This document shows positions 6,971 through 16,437 of a stretch of DNA of 64,000 nt, piece after piece; position 1 is the stretch's first letter, and the number at the start of each line of letters is the position of its first letter. The translations under genes were made by a program, and so were the position numbers. The notes beneath the pieces were generated by a model that saw only the letters and a program-made list of their open reading frames with translations, did no database searches and was not told where the DNA came from. Source of the DNA: a bacterium (GTDB taxonomy: Bacteria; Bacillota_I; Bacilli_A; RF39; UBA660); contig JAHZGA010000001.1 in the NCBI GenBank assembly GCA_019421005.1, positions 35,043 through 99,042 of the forward strand. The letters run 5' to 3'.

Positions 6971-8951
6971 TCTTTAAATTTTCAATCAATTCTTCTTTAT
7001 TCATTGTAGAATAATTTTTTATACCTTTTTCTTTTGCAAGAGTTTTTAATTCATTTAAACTTAAATCATCATATGATAATTCTTTAAAATCACTTTTATC
7101 TACTTCATTATCATCACTAGGCATACAACCATTTTCTACTAAATATTCTATTTGTTCTTTAGTTAAAATTTCATATTCAATTAAAGCTTCAGCTATTAAA
7201 TCTAACAATTTTCTATTTTCTTTAATAATTTTAGTTGTTTTTTCATAACATTCTTTAATAATTTTTCTTTGTTCTTGATCTATTTCAAATGCAACTTGAC
7301 TAGAAAAATTACGACTTTTATTATAATCACGACCTAAAAATACACTTGACTCTTGATGTTCATATTGCATAGGTCCTAAATCACTCATACCATATTCAGT
7401 AACCATTGAACGCGCGATTTTGGTAGCTTTTTCAAAATCATTATGTGCGCCTGTTGTAACCTCATTAAAAATAAGTTCTTCAGCAACACGACCACCTAAT
7501 AAACCACTTATGGTTTCTAATAATTCTTTTTTAGTAGATAACATTGTTTCTTCTTTAGGTAACATTAGATTATATCCCCCAGCAGCGCCACGAGGAATAA
7601 TAGTTATTTTTTGAACTTCATTCGCACCCTCTAATTTAATACCTACAACTGCGTGACCAGCTTCATGATAAGCAACAACTTTTTTCTCATGTTCAGTATA
7701 TTTTTTAGTTTTTTTAGCAGGACCCATTAAAACACGATCATGAGCTTCATCTATTTCAGCCATTGTAATAGCATTTTTATTTCTTCTTACTGTTAATAAA
7801 GCAGCTTCATTTAATAAGTTCTCTAAATCAGCTCCACTAAATCCAACTGTTCTTTTAGCAATATTTGCTAAAGTTACATTTTTAGCAAAAGTTTTTCCTT
7901 TAGCATGAACTTGTAAAATTTCTTCACGACCTTTTACATCAGGTAAATTAACTGTTACTTGGCGATCAAATCTACCAGGTCTTAATAATGCTGGGTCTAA
8001 TACATCAGGCCTATTAGTTGCAGCTATTACAATAATCCCTTCATTTGCACCAAAACCATCCATTTCAGTTAATAATTGATTTAAAGTTTGTTCTCTCTCA
8101 TCATGTCCACCGCCTAAACCAGCACCTCTTTGACGTCCAACTGCATCAATTTCATCTATAAAAATTAAACACGGAGCATTATGTTTTGCTTGCTTAAACA
8201 TATCACGAACACGACTTGCACCTACACCAACAAATAACTCTACAAAATCAGATCCACTTATATAATAAAATGGTACATTAGCTTCTCCTGCAACAGCTTT
8301 AGCAAGTAAAGTTTTACCTGTACCTGGAGGACCTACTAATAACACACCTTTAGGAATACGTGCTCCCATTTTTTGAAATTTCTTTGGACTTTTTAAGAAA
8401 TCTATTAATTCAGAAACTTCTTCTTTTTCTTCAACTAAACCAGCAACATCAGTAAATTTTACTTTTCCACCATCTTCACTTAATTTAGCGCGACTCTTAC
8501 CAAAGTCCATTGATTTATTAGCTCCTCCCATTTGACGAGTAATAAACCAAAATGCTAAACCTAATAATAATACCATTGGTAAAACATTTACAACAAATAA
8601 TAAAATGGTACTTGATCCAGGATCACTAGTAGTTTTAATTTTAAAACTATTTAATTCTTCTAAATCATATATTTTAGCAACTGTATCTGTTTCTAAAGGA
8701 ACTCTAAAATAAAATAATTCTCCTTTTTCATAACTTTTTAAACTACCACTTATTTCATAAATACCAGCCCTACTTTTTGGAGTAATAGTAATTTCTTTTA
8801 CTTCTCCTTTATTAGCAAAACTAACAAATTTGTCATAAGTTATCTCTTCTACATTTTTATTTCCAATATTAACAAAATACATTATTGAAACTATAATTAA
8901 AAATAAAAATACATACGGTAAAAAACTTCTTTTTACAATTTTTTTGTTCAT
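6960..8951 (-). CDS. ftsH: ATP-dependent zinc metalloprotease FtsH
   Basis: 663 residues. Two membrane segments (about 9-28 and 112-138) flank a small external domain. AAA domain: Walker A GPPGTGKT near residue 207, Walker [38 protein letters not shown]. Peptidase domain with zinc motif HEAGH near residue 430. FtsH degrades damaged or regulatory membrane proteins and some cytosolic ones. Unusual: the last 35 residues ([29 protein letters not shown]) look like a SAP/HeH/Rho-N helix-extended-loop-helix module. It follows tilS by 17 bases; the hprT gene that separates them in B. subtilis is missing. Confidence 0.97.
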   Translation of the reverse strand: MNKKIVKRSFLPYVFLFLIIVSIMYFVNIGNKNVEEITYDKFVSFANKGEVKEITITPKSRAGIYEISGSLKSYEKGELFYFRVPLETDTVAKIYDLEELNSFKIKTTSDPGSSTILLFVVNVLPMVLLLGLAFWFITRQMGGANKSMDFGKSRAKLSEDGGKVKFTDVAGLVEEKEEVSELIDFLKSPKKFQKMGARIPKGVLLVGPPGTGKTLLAKAVAGEANVPFYYISGSDFVELFVGVGASRVRDMFKQAKHNAPCLIFIDEIDAVGRQRGAGLGGGHDEREQTLNQLLTEMDGFGANEGIIVIAATNRPDVLDPALLRPGRFDRQVTVNLPDVKGREEILQVHAKGKTFAKNVTLANIAKRTVGFSGADLENLLNEAALLTVRRNKNAITMAEIDEAHDRVLMGPAKKTKKYTEHEKKVVAYHEAGHAVVGIKLEGANEVQKITIIPRGAAGGYNLMLPKEETMLSTKKELLETISGLLGGRVAEELIFNEVTTGAHNDFEKATKIARSMVTEYGMSDLGPMQYEHQESSVFLGRDYNKSRNFSSQVAFEIDQEQRKIIKECYEKTTKIIKENRKLLDLIAEALIEYEILTKEQIEYLVENGCMPSDDNEVDKSDFKELSYDDLSLNELKTLAKEKGIKNYSTMNKEELIENLKKTE

Positions 8952-8968
8952 TATATAATCTTCCCTTC

Positions 8969-10273
8969 TTAATAATACTTTAGTACTATATCATACTTGC
9001 CTTTTTCGGATTTGTCAAGTATAGATTTTTTTAACCCTGGCAACCAAACAATCGTATTATTGCTATCAACAACAATTGGCCAGTTTTTCCTTTGATTTAA
9101 TGGAATTTTATTATCAATAAATATATCATTTATCTTTTTATGACCATCCATATTTTTAACAAGCATCTTATCCCCATTATTCCTTGTTCTTATGTAAAGC
9201 GGTAGTGAAATTTCATTACTATTAAGTCTACATAAGTAATTACTATCAACATCATCATCTATTATTACAATATTTTTACCGTTTGGTAAATTATTAACTT
9301 CTTTTAATTCAATATTGTATTCTTCTATATTTAATTCATCAAAACTAAATTCACATATATTGTAAGTTTTAATCATTTTTAAATTATTTGGTAAATAAAT
9401 ATTAGTATTTGTCTTTGAAGAATTAATAAGTTCCATAATTAATTTAACATGATTATCATTAATTAAATATATTCTTTCTTGATAAAGTTCCAATAAAATT
9501 AAATTAATAATCTCTTTTTGAATAAGTTTATCAATAGTTAAAAATAAATCTATATTTAAAACATTAGCTTGATAAACTTTGTCTTTTTCAATTGAAGCTA
9601 TTTTTAAAACATAATTTTCATATTGTTCTAATAAACAACTAAAATCATTAAACTTCTTAATAACATTTTTATTCTCACTTTTTAAAAAAGGTAAAACTTT
9701 CTTGCGGTAACGATTTCTTGTATACTTATCCTTATAATTAGAATTATCTATAACATATGGAATATTAACCGATTTATCATAATTTTCAATTTCATCTTTA
9801 GAATTCATAATAAATGGTCTTAAAATAGTATAATTATTTTTAACAGTTTCTCTTTTAAAACCACTATAACCTTTTAAAGAAGAACCTCTTACTAAACGCA
9901 TTAATATCGTTTCCATTAAATCATCACCATGATGAGCAGTTAATAAATATTTTGCGCCATACTTATTAACAATATCCTCAAAATATTGATATCTAAAATC
10001 ACGTGCTTGCTTATGAAAATTCTCATCACTATAATTTTTAATTTCAGTTTGTTCAAAAATAACATCAATCTTATGACAATAATCCTTAACAAAAATAGCC
10101 TCATCCTTGCTAACAGCTCTGATGTTATGATTAATATGCGCGCATACAACATGATTACATACTTTTCTAGTCAAAGTTAATAAAGCCATTGAATCTGGAC
10201 CACCAGAAACAGCAACAACAACATAATCATCTTTATCTATTTTTCCTTTTAAATATTCTATTACCTTATTCAT
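8969..10273 (-). CDS. tilS: tRNA(Ile)-lysidine synthase
   Basis: 434 residues. PP-loop SGGPDSMAL (residues about 24-32) and the conserved ARDFRYQYFEDI and AHHGDDLMETILMRLVRGSSLKG. TilS adds lysine to C34 of tRNA-Ile(CAU) so that it reads AUA, essential in an AT-rich genome. The C-terminal TilS domain includes RTRNNGDKM and KKINDIFIDNKIPLNQRKNWPIV. It starts 36 bases after ung and precedes ftsH, keeping the tilS-ftsH neighbourhood of Bacilli. Confidence 0.96.
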   Translation of the reverse strand: MNKVIEYLKGKIDKDDYVVVAVSGGPDSMALLTLTRKVCNHVVCAHINHNIRAVSKDEAIFVKDYCHKIDVIFEQTEIKNYSDENFHKQARDFRYQYFEDIVNKYGAKYLLTAHHGDDLMETILMRLVRGSSLKGYSGFKRETVKNNYTILRPFIMNSKDEIENYDKSVNIPYVIDNSNYKDKYTRNRYRKKVLPFLKSENKNVIKKFNDFSCLLEQYENYVLKIASIEKDKVYQANVLNIDLFLTIDKLIQKEIINLILLELYQERIYLINDNHVKLIMELINSSKTNTNIYLPNNLKMIKTYNICEFSFDELNIEEYNIELKEVNNLPNGKNIVIIDDDVDSNYLCRLNSNEISLPLYIRTRNNGDKMLVKNMDGHKKINDIFIDNKIPLNQRKNWPIVVDSNNTIVWLPGLKKSILDKSEKGKYDIVLKYY

Positions 10274-10309
10274 AATATCACCAATTTATTTTCTCTATCC
10301 CATTCTGCT

Positions 10310-10927
10310 CTAAAAATTATTTATTTTAGAAAAAGGTCTACTATTAAAAAAACCTCTATTAGCTGACAAAGGAGATGGATGAACACTCTCAATTATAAAA
10401 TGACGCTTATTAGTTATAAGTTCTTTTTTACTTCTAGCATAACTACCCCATAAAACAAAAACAACTGGTTTTTCGCGTTCATTTAATAAAGAAATTATTT
10501 TATCAGTAAATATTTCCCAACCTCTATTTTTATGAGAAAGAGGTCTATCTTTTTGAACAGTCATAATAGAATTAAGAAGTAACACACCCTCTTTAGCCCA
10601 GCTAGTTAAATCATTAGTTGTTTTTTTAATACCTAAATCATTTTCTAATTCCTTAAAAATATTATTCAATGATGGAGGTCTTTTAACACCATCTAATACC
10701 GAAAAAGATAACCCATGAGCTTCATTTTCACCATGGTAAGGATCTTGCCCTAAAATTACTACCTTTACCTCATCATAATCAGTATATCTTAAACAATTAA
10801 AAATATTATTATATTTAGGATATATTATTTTATTTTTATACTCATTTTTAACAAAAAGTCCTAGAGACTTAAAATAATCTTTTTTAAACTCATCTTTTAA
10901 AAGAATATCCCATTTTTTATTTACCAT
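10310..10927 (-). CDS. ung: Uracil-DNA glycosylase
   Basis: 205 residues, slightly short but complete. Catalytic motif GQDPYHG near residue 60 (Asp activates water), the uracil-binding Asn in LLLNSIMTV, and the HPSPLSA DNA-intercalation loop near residue 182. It removes uracil from DNA, in principle complementing the dUTPase at 15.7 kb. Minus strand, between the AGCS symporter and tilS; this placement is not part of the standard Bacilli origin order. Confidence 0.96.
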   Translation of the reverse strand: MVNKKWDILLKDEFKKDYFKSLGLFVKNEYKNKIIYPKYNNIFNCLRYTDYDEVKVVILGQDPYHGENEAHGLSFSVLDGVKRPPSLNNIFKELENDLGIKKTTNDLTSWAKEGVLLLNSIMTVQKDRPLSHKNRGWEIFTDKIISLLNEREKPVVFVLWGSYARSKKELITNKRHFIIESVHPSPLSANRGFFNSRPFSKINNF

Positions 10928-10990
10928 ATACTTCTCCCTACATCAATAATTTTAACATTTTTTATTAAAATTATCAACTAGTTTACTTTG

Positions 10991-12226
10991 TTAAGTAGTA
11001 ATTTCATTAATTAACTTTCCTATTGCACAAACATTTATAATTGCAAGTAAAGAAACTAGAAAATCAACTATTCCCCATAACTTTCTAGAAGAAGCAACTG
11101 CCCCATAAAATACTACTAAAATAGTCATCAGTTTTAAAACTATAATCATTTTATTTTGAGATTTCAACGTAAATTTTAAACAAGTTTCTCCATAATAATA
11201 TCCTGTTAAAATAGTTGAAAAAGAAAATAAAATTATACAAAAAATCATAATTACATTGCCAAAATACCCCATATGATAATTAAAAGCTTGCATAGTAAGT
11301 TCAATTCCATTTATATCAGTTAAATTAATACCTTGATAATTAAAACTCATCACAATAAAAGCAGTTACAGTACATACTAATAAAGTAGTTATATAAATAC
11401 CTAACATTTGAATATATCCATTATTTTCTATTTTTTTAATACTACTAGTTGATGAAGAAATAGAACCAGTACCTAATCCAGCTTCATTAGAAAATATTCC
11501 TCTTTGAACTCCTACTATTAATACTCCTACTAAAGATTTTAATTCAAAAGCTGATGTAATAATTTGATTAAAAAATATTGGTATTTTATCAAACTCTTTA
11601 ATAAAAACAAATAATCCACATAATAAATAAACTATTAACATAAAAGGTACTATTTTATTAATTGCTGAAGATATTTTTTTAATTCCACCCCAAATTATAA
11701 ATAAAGAAACTAAACTTAATATTATAGCAATTAAATAAGGATTAATATTATAAACTTCATTTATTGATTTAGTTATTGTATTAGCTTGAATACTTATAAA
11801 TCCTCCTACATAACTAATTATTATTATAATAGAATAAATAATAGCTACTTTTTTACTTAAACATTGTTTAATATAATAAGGCGCCCCTCCTATATAATTA
11901 TCATTTTCCTTAACTCTATATTTCATTCCTAAAATGGTTTCCCCATAAGTAATAGAAGCACATATAATTGCACTTACCCACATCCAAAAAATAGTGCCTG
12001 GTCCAGCTATATAAATTGCTAAAGCTACACCAGCAACACTACCTACTCCTATTCTTCCTCCTAAAGTTAAAAATAAAGTATTTAGTAATTTAGAACCACT
12101 ATCATCTTTAATAAAAATACTTTTAAACATTTTTATTAAATTAAATTGAATAAATCTTAATTTTATTGTTAGCTTAATTCCAACTAAAACTATCATTGCA
12201 ATTGCAATAGCCCATAACATTTTCAT
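10991..12226 (-). CDS. Alanine/glycine:cation symporter (AGCS family)
   Basis: About 411 residues with some ten membrane segments. AGCS signatures: GGRIGVGSVAGVALAI, GPGTIFWMWVSAIICASITYGE, GGAPYYI and GVQRGIFSNEAGLGTG. Members import alanine or glycine with Na+ or H+. An upstream in-frame ATG at 12238 exists, but its codons ATG GAA ATA ATT look like the SD region, as seen for tatD and dut, so the ATG at 12226 is preferred. It lies 30 bases downstream of rsmA. The shortened C-terminus is within the family range. Confidence 0.9.
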   Translation of the reverse strand: MKMLWAIAIAMIVLVGIKLTIKLRFIQFNLIKMFKSIFIKDDSGSKLLNTLFLTLGGRIGVGSVAGVALAIYIAGPGTIFWMWVSAIICASITYGETILGMKYRVKENDNYIGGAPYYIKQCLSKKVAIIYSIIIIISYVGGFISIQANTITKSINEVYNINPYLIAIILSLVSLFIIWGGIKKISSAINKIVPFMLIVYLLCGLFVFIKEFDKIPIFFNQIITSAFELKSLVGVLIVGVQRGIFSNEAGLGTGSISSSTSSIKKIENNGYIQMLGIYITTLLVCTVTAFIVMSFNYQGINLTDINGIELTMQAFNYHMGYFGNVIMIFCIILFSFSTILTGYYYGETCLKFTLKSQNKMIIVLKLMTILVVFYGAVASSRKLWGIVDFLVSLLAIINVCAIGKLINEITT

Positions 12227-12268
12227 AATTATTTCCATATTATTTTATATGTTATGAACTAATTTTAA

Positions 12269-13084
12269 TTAACTTAATTCATCAGCAATTTGAATAAATT
12301 GTTTTAATTCTAATTCCTCTGCCCGAACATTTAAACTTAAATTCATTTTAGATAAAATTTTTTCTAATTTAACTAAATCATAATTTTTTAAATTATTCCT
12401 TAAAGTTTTTCTCTTTTGTTTAAAACTATCTCTAACAAGATTAAAAAATAAATCTTCATTTTTAACCTTTAACTTTTCTTTTTTAGTAAATTCTAAAACA
12501 ATACTATCTACTCTAGGTTTAGGAATAAATACATTAGGAGAAATATCCATTATTTTTTTTATATTAAAATAATAATTTAAATAAACAGTTAAAGAACCAT
12601 AATCTTTAGAATTAACATTAGCTTTAAAACGATTACCAACTTCCTTTTGAACCATAACAACTATTTTATCAACATTTATCTTATCATTTATTATTTTCAT
12701 TATTATTGGTGTTGTTATATAATAAGGTAAATTAGCAACTACATAAATAAATTCATTATTATATTTTTTTAAATCGGATATGATATCTCTTTTTAAAAAA
12801 TCATCATAAATAACTTCAACATTATCATCCATTTTATCTAAAAAAGGTTTTAAATCTTTATCTATTTCATAACATAAAACATTTTTAACTGTTTTACTTA
12901 ATTTTTTTGTTAAAGAACCTGCTCCTGGACCTATTTCAATTACTAAAGAATTATCTTTTAAATCAGATTTTTTTATTATGCTATCAATTATATTTTCATC
13001 AATAATAAAATTTTGACCAAACTTTTTTTTAAATTTAAAGTTTTCATCATTTAAATTCTCTTGCATTTTTTTAGGTGAATACAT
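12269..13084 (-). CDS. rsmA: 16S rRNA (adenine1518/1519-N6)-dimethyltransferase
   Basis: 271 residues. KFGQNFIID near the N-terminus, SAM-binding VIEIGPGAGSLT, catalytic NLPYYITTPI, and PRVDSIVLEF toward the C-terminus; all are KsgA hallmarks. It dimethylates two adenines in helix 45 of 16S rRNA late in 30S assembly. Its start codon overlaps the tatD stop by one base (TAATG), giving coupled translation; tatD-rsmA order is kept from B. subtilis (yabD-ksgA), with yabE and rnmV lost between them. Confidence 0.97.
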   Translation of the reverse strand: MYSPKKMQENLNDENFKFKKKFGQNFIIDENIIDSIIKKSDLKDNSLVIEIGPGAGSLTKKLSKTVKNVLCYEIDKDLKPFLDKMDDNVEVIYDDFLKRDIISDLKKYNNEFIYVVANLPYYITTPIIMKIINDKINVDKIVVMVQKEVGNRFKANVNSKDYGSLTVYLNYYFNIKKIMDISPNVFIPKPRVDSIVLEFTKKEKLKVKNEDLFFNLVRDSFKQKRKTLRNNLKNYDLVKLEKILSKMNLSLNVRAEELELKQFIQIADELS

Positions 13085-13824
13085 TATTTACCCTCCAATT
13101 CAAAAAATTGATAAGCATTCTTAGTAGTATTGTCAATTACTTCTTCTAAAGTAATATTTTTAATTTCAGCTATTTTTTTAGCAACATAATAAACATTTTT
13201 AGGTTCATTTACTTTTCCTCTAAAAGGTTCTGGACTTAAATAAGGACTATCTGTTTCTAATACCAAATTACTTAAATCTATTTTTTCTACAACATTCTTT
13301 AATTTATCAGCATTTTTAAAAGTTACAACTCCACCTATTCCAAATTTAACATTAATTTTCATTAATTCATAGGCACATTCTAAACTATAACTATAACAAT
13401 GCATTAATTTTTTTATTTGTTTATAATCTTTTAAAATATTATAAGTATCAATATAAGCATCTCTACTATGAATTACAATTGGTAAATTATATTTATCTGC
13501 TAAAGATATCTGTTTAATAAACCATTCTTTTTGAATATCACTTTTATCTTTACCCCAATGATAATCTAAACCTATTTCACCTATACCAACTATTTTAGGA
13601 TTATTTAAATTATCTTCAATAAATTTTAAACTTTCATCATTAAAATCATCATATTCAGTTGGATGTATTCCAATAGTACCATAAATACGTTCATACTTAT
13701 TAACTAATTCAATTACTTCTCTATTAGTCTTATCATCATTCCCGCTGATGACAATAATTCCATCCATATTATTTAAAGCATTTATAACACTATTTTTATC
13801 CATATGACAATGTGTATCAACCAT
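13084..13824 (-). CDS. tatD: TatD-family metal-dependent DNase
   Basis: 246 residues from the preferred start. Metal ligands: DTHCH at the N-terminus, GEIGLDYHW near residue 90, VIHSRDAY, HCYS, and LETDSPYLSPEPFRGKVNEP near the C-terminus. TatD proteins are cytosolic 3'-5' nucleases or hydrolases. An ATG four codons upstream (13836) is part of the SD (ATGGAGGTTATTATG), so the start is placed at 13824. Directly coupled to rsmA downstream; metG lies upstream in the same direction, as in B. subtilis metS-yabD. Confidence 0.95.
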   Translation of the reverse strand: MVDTHCHMDKNSVINALNNMDGIIVISGNDDKTNREVIELVNKYERIYGTIGIHPTEYDDFNDESLKFIEDNLNNPKIVGIGEIGLDYHWGKDKSDIQKEWFIKQISLADKYNLPIVIHSRDAYIDTYNILKDYKQIKKLMHCYSYSLECAYELMKINVKFGIGGVVTFKNADKLKNVVEKIDLSNLVLETDSPYLSPEPFRGKVNEPKNVYYVAKKIAEIKNITLEEVIDNTTKNAYQFFELEGK

Positions 13825-13847
13825 AATAACCTCCATTTTATCTCATC

Positions 13848-13878
13848 AAAAAATTACATCGCAATGACATAATTTTTT
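13848..13878 (-). terminator. Terminator between the small membrane gene and tatD
   Basis: Nine-base-pair AAAAAATTA/TAATTTTTT stem with a GC-containing inner part (CAT/ATG around GC). Because the arms are A and T runs it can work on both strands. It overlaps the stop codon of the 53-residue ORF. Confidence 0.7.
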
Positions 13879-14038
13879 ATCTTTTAATACTAATATATTT
13901 TACGTTATAAAACACAAGTAATAATAAATAACAAAAATCTATTACATTAAATTTAACAATCAAACTACCAATTACTAAAACATACAGAATAAATAAAGCA
14001 ATTATTACCCACTTCCGATCCTTTTTTTCAGTAATCAT
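13877..14038 (-). CDS. Small membrane protein, unknown function (53 aa)
   Basis: ATG preceded by AAAGGAG at a good distance. The translation starts MITEKKDRKWVIIALFILYV: a charged N-terminal 9 residues, two hydrophobic stretches (about 10-27 and 30-44) and a basic end (KYISIKR). It looks like a small two-pass membrane protein; no family recognised. It fills most of the 296-base gap between metG and tatD and ends in a strong terminator hairpin, which supports it as a real transcription unit or operon member. The ORF is below common length cut-offs. Confidence 0.6.
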   Translation of the reverse strand: MITEKKDRKWVIIALFILYVLVIGSLIVKFNVIDFCYLLLLVFYNVKYISIKR

Positions 14039-14132
14039 TTTATTCTCCTTTTATTCTACAAATTTAATATATCATTTATAATAGATTTTTACTAGTGTTT
14101 TCATAATTAAATCATCGACATTTTACAACATT

Positions 14133-15692
14133 TTACATATTTTCTATTTCTTTTAGTTTTTCTTCCTTATTAATTCTTTCAAAAAGAATTTTTGGTTCAT
14201 TAAGTTTTATTCCTATATCTAAACCATCAAAATTATCTAAAGAATCAATAAATCTATTTTCTGTATTTAATCTTGCAAAAATTTCATCAGCTGTTGTTGG
14301 TAAGAAAGGTTGTAATAAAACCGCACCTTGTCTAATTGCTTCTAGTAAATTATATAAAACAGTTTGAAGGCGCTCCTTTTTACTTTCATCTTTTGCTAAA
14401 ATCCATGGAGTTACACAATCAATATATTTATTACATTTTCTAAAAATATCAAATACAGCATCAAGAGCATCTGCTACTCTTAAGTTGTTAATTTTTTCAT
14501 CAACTATTTCTTTAGTATTTTTAACAAAATCAATTAATTCCTGATCTATATCTTCTCTTGTAGTTGGTTCTAAAACAACTCCATCAAAATATTTATAAGC
14601 CATACTTATAGTACGATTAACTAAATTTCCTAAAGTATTAACTAAATCAGAATTATATCTTTCAATGATTAAATCATATGTAATAGTCCCATCACTGCTA
14701 AAAGGAATTTCATGTAAAACATAATATCTAATAGCATCAACACCAAATATTTTTACCAAGGTATCAGCATACATAATATTTCCTTTAGATTTACTCATTT
14801 TATCATTACCTAATAAAATCCATGGATGACCAAATATTCTTTTAGGTAATTCTAATCCTAAACATTTTAAGATAATAGGCCAATAAATAGTATGAAATCT
14901 TAATATATCTTTTCCTATTACATGTAAATCTGCTGGCCAATATTTTTTAAATTCATCACTTTCAGATTCTACATCATATCCAATAAAAGTTATATAATTA
15001 CTTAAAGCATCAAGCCATACATAAACTATATGATCAGTATCAAAAGTAACTGGTATTCCCCATTTAAAGCTAGTTCTTGAAACACATAAATCTTGTAATC
15101 CTGGTTTAATAAAATTATTCATAATTTCATTTTTTCTCATTTCAGGTTCAATAAAATCAGGATGTGTTTCTATATAGTCTTCTAACCATTTAGAATATTT
15201 AGATAGCTTTAAAAAATAAGCATCTTCGCTAGCAGGTTTAACCTCTCTACCACAATCAGGGCATTTACCATCTACTAATTGTGATTCAGTGAAAAATGAT
15301 TCACATGGTATACAATATAATCCTTCATATCTTCCTTTATAAATATCACCTTGTTTATATAATTTTTCAAAAATGCGACTTACTCGTTCAACATGTTGAG
15401 GGTTAGTTGTTCTAATAAAACGGTCATAACTTGTATTCATAACATCCCATATTCTTCTAACTTCTAAAGAAATTTCATCAACATATTGTTGTGGATCTTT
15501 ATTTTGACTTATAGCCTTTTCTTCAATTTTTTGTCCATGTTCATCTGTTCCCGTTTGAAAATAAACATCATATCCTTTTAATCTTTTATAACGTGCGATA
15601 GCATCTGTTAAAACAATTTCATAAGTATTTCCAATATGCGGTTTTGCTGATGTATATGCAATTGCTGTTGTTATATAAAACTTATCTTTCAT
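14133..15692 (-). CDS. metG: Methionine-tRNA ligase
   Basis: 519 residues. HIGH motif as HIGN near residue 19; a four-cysteine zinc knuckle (CIPC ... CPDC) at about 132-152; KMSKS motif as KMSKSKGN near residue 302; anticodon-binding alpha bundle after it. No C-terminal EMAP/Trbp111-like dimer domain, so this is a short form. It charges tRNA-Met. The start ATG at 15692 has GGAGGATAAT upstream and overlaps dut by 11 bases. It is the second gene behind a T-box leader whose features fit methionine tRNA. Confidence 0.97.
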   Translation of the reverse strand: MKDKFYITTAIAYTSAKPHIGNTYEIVLTDAIARYKRLKGYDVYFQTGTDEHGQKIEEKAISQNKDPQQYVDEISLEVRRIWDVMNTSYDRFIRTTNPQHVERVSRIFEKLYKQGDIYKGRYEGLYCIPCESFFTESQLVDGKCPDCGREVKPASEDAYFLKLSKYSKWLEDYIETHPDFIEPEMRKNEIMNNFIKPGLQDLCVSRTSFKWGIPVTFDTDHIVYVWLDALSNYITFIGYDVESESDEFKKYWPADLHVIGKDILRFHTIYWPIILKCLGLELPKRIFGHPWILLGNDKMSKSKGNIMYADTLVKIFGVDAIRYYVLHEIPFSSDGTITYDLIIERYNSDLVNTLGNLVNRTISMAYKYFDGVVLEPTTREDIDQELIDFVKNTKEIVDEKINNLRVADALDAVFDIFRKCNKYIDCVTPWILAKDESKKERLQTVLYNLLEAIRQGAVLLQPFLPTTADEIFARLNTENRFIDSLDNFDGLDIGIKLNEPKILFERINKEEKLKEIENM

Positions 15693-16176
15693 TATTATCC
15701 TCCTTATCGGTAGACCCAATTCCACCTATTCTTTCATTTTTTATTTCTTCTTCATTATCAACTGTTAAGAATTTAGTAAATATTCCTTGAATAATTTTAT
15801 CACCTTTTTTTACAACATAATCTTCATTTCCATGATTCTGTAATTTTATAAAAAGATGACCTTCATTATCTATATTATTATAATAATCACTTTCAATGAC
15901 ACCTATTTGATTACACATTCGAACATTATATTTAAAACCCATACTACTTCTAACAATTAAAAATAACACCTCATCATCATTCATTTGAACCTTTATACCT
16001 AATGGAATTTTCACACATTCATTAGGTTTTAAAGTAAAATCAATAACAGAAAAAAAATCATAACCTGCACTTTTAACTGTACTTCTTTTAGGAAGTTTTA
16101 AACTATCATATAAAGAATGATTATCTTCTATATCTTTTTTAAATTGTTCAAAACTAATTTTTTCAAAACACCTCAT
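15682..16176 (-). CDS. dut: dUTP diphosphatase (trimeric dUTPase)
   Basis: 164 residues. The five dUTPase motifs are recognisable in order: KSAGYDFF, RSSMGFK, NQIGVIESDYYNN, KGDKIIQGIF and the C-terminal RIGGIGST (consensus RGxGGFGST). The enzyme turns dUTP into dUMP, preventing uracil incorporation. The start is the ATG at 16176, preceded by GGAGGT; an upstream in-frame TTG lies in the terminator/SD region. It is the first gene after a T-box riboswitch and is coupled to metG, an unusual regulatory setting for a nucleotide-hygiene enzyme. Confidence 0.92.
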   Translation of the reverse strand: MRCFEKISFEQFKKDIEDNHSLYDSLKLPKRSTVKSAGYDFFSVIDFTLKPNECVKIPLGIKVQMNDDEVLFLIVRSSMGFKYNVRMCNQIGVIESDYYNNIDNEGHLFIKLQNHGNEDYVVKKGDKIIQGIFTKFLTVDNEEEIKNERIGGIGSTDKEDNNER

Positions 16177-16186
16177 AATTACCTCC

Positions 16187-16413
16187 AAAAAAAAACGCCC
16201 AAATTTAAGGGCGTGATAAACCGCGGTACCACCTTAATTATAATTTATAAAAAAATTATATCTCTTTTTTTAACGCATTATTACGTCTTAACCTACATAT
16301 CGATTAAGAAGTTCCAGAACCATTTTCACATGCTTTCTTCTTATCTATTTTCACCAAACATAGACTCTCTATAAAGAATAATCACACTTCTCTTTCCTTC
16401 AACACCTTTAAAC
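16187..16413 (-). promoter_or_regulatory. T-box riboswitch leader, probably tRNA-Met responsive
   Basis: Minus strand. Stem I begins after GAAGGAAAGAGAAG and carries AGAGAGTC and GGTGAAA elements. The T-box core AAGGTGGTACCGCGG is at 16221-16235, followed by the terminator ACGCCC/GGGCGT (16195-16200, 16209-16214) and nine U. UGGU in the bulge would pair with an ACCA tRNA end (discriminator A, as in tRNA-Met), and an AUG at 16329-16331 sits where a specifier is expected. Uncharged tRNA would allow transcription into dut-metG. Confidence 0.9.
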
Positions 16414-16419
16414 ATAACG

Positions 16420-16428
16420 ATTATATCA
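16420..16428 (-). promoter_or_regulatory. Extended -10 promoter of the T-box/dut/metG unit
   Basis: TGATATAAT on the minus strand (TG spacer plus TATAAT at 16420-16425), about 7 bases before the T-box leader. The -35 region is in the 3' end of spoVT and is not well conserved. Confidence 0.6.
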
Positions 16429-16437
16429 TAATTTTTT

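Noticed and set aside
16325..16340. Ser (AGC) or Ala (GCA) as T-box specifier
   Set aside because: AGC and GCA overlap the AUG in the loop, but bacterial tRNA-Ser has discriminator G, which would need UGGC rather than UGGU; downstream metG also favours Met. Ala cannot be fully excluded.
16117..16374. Plus-strand 85-codon open frame across the dut start
   Set aside because: It coincides with the T-box leader on the opposite strand and has no SD.
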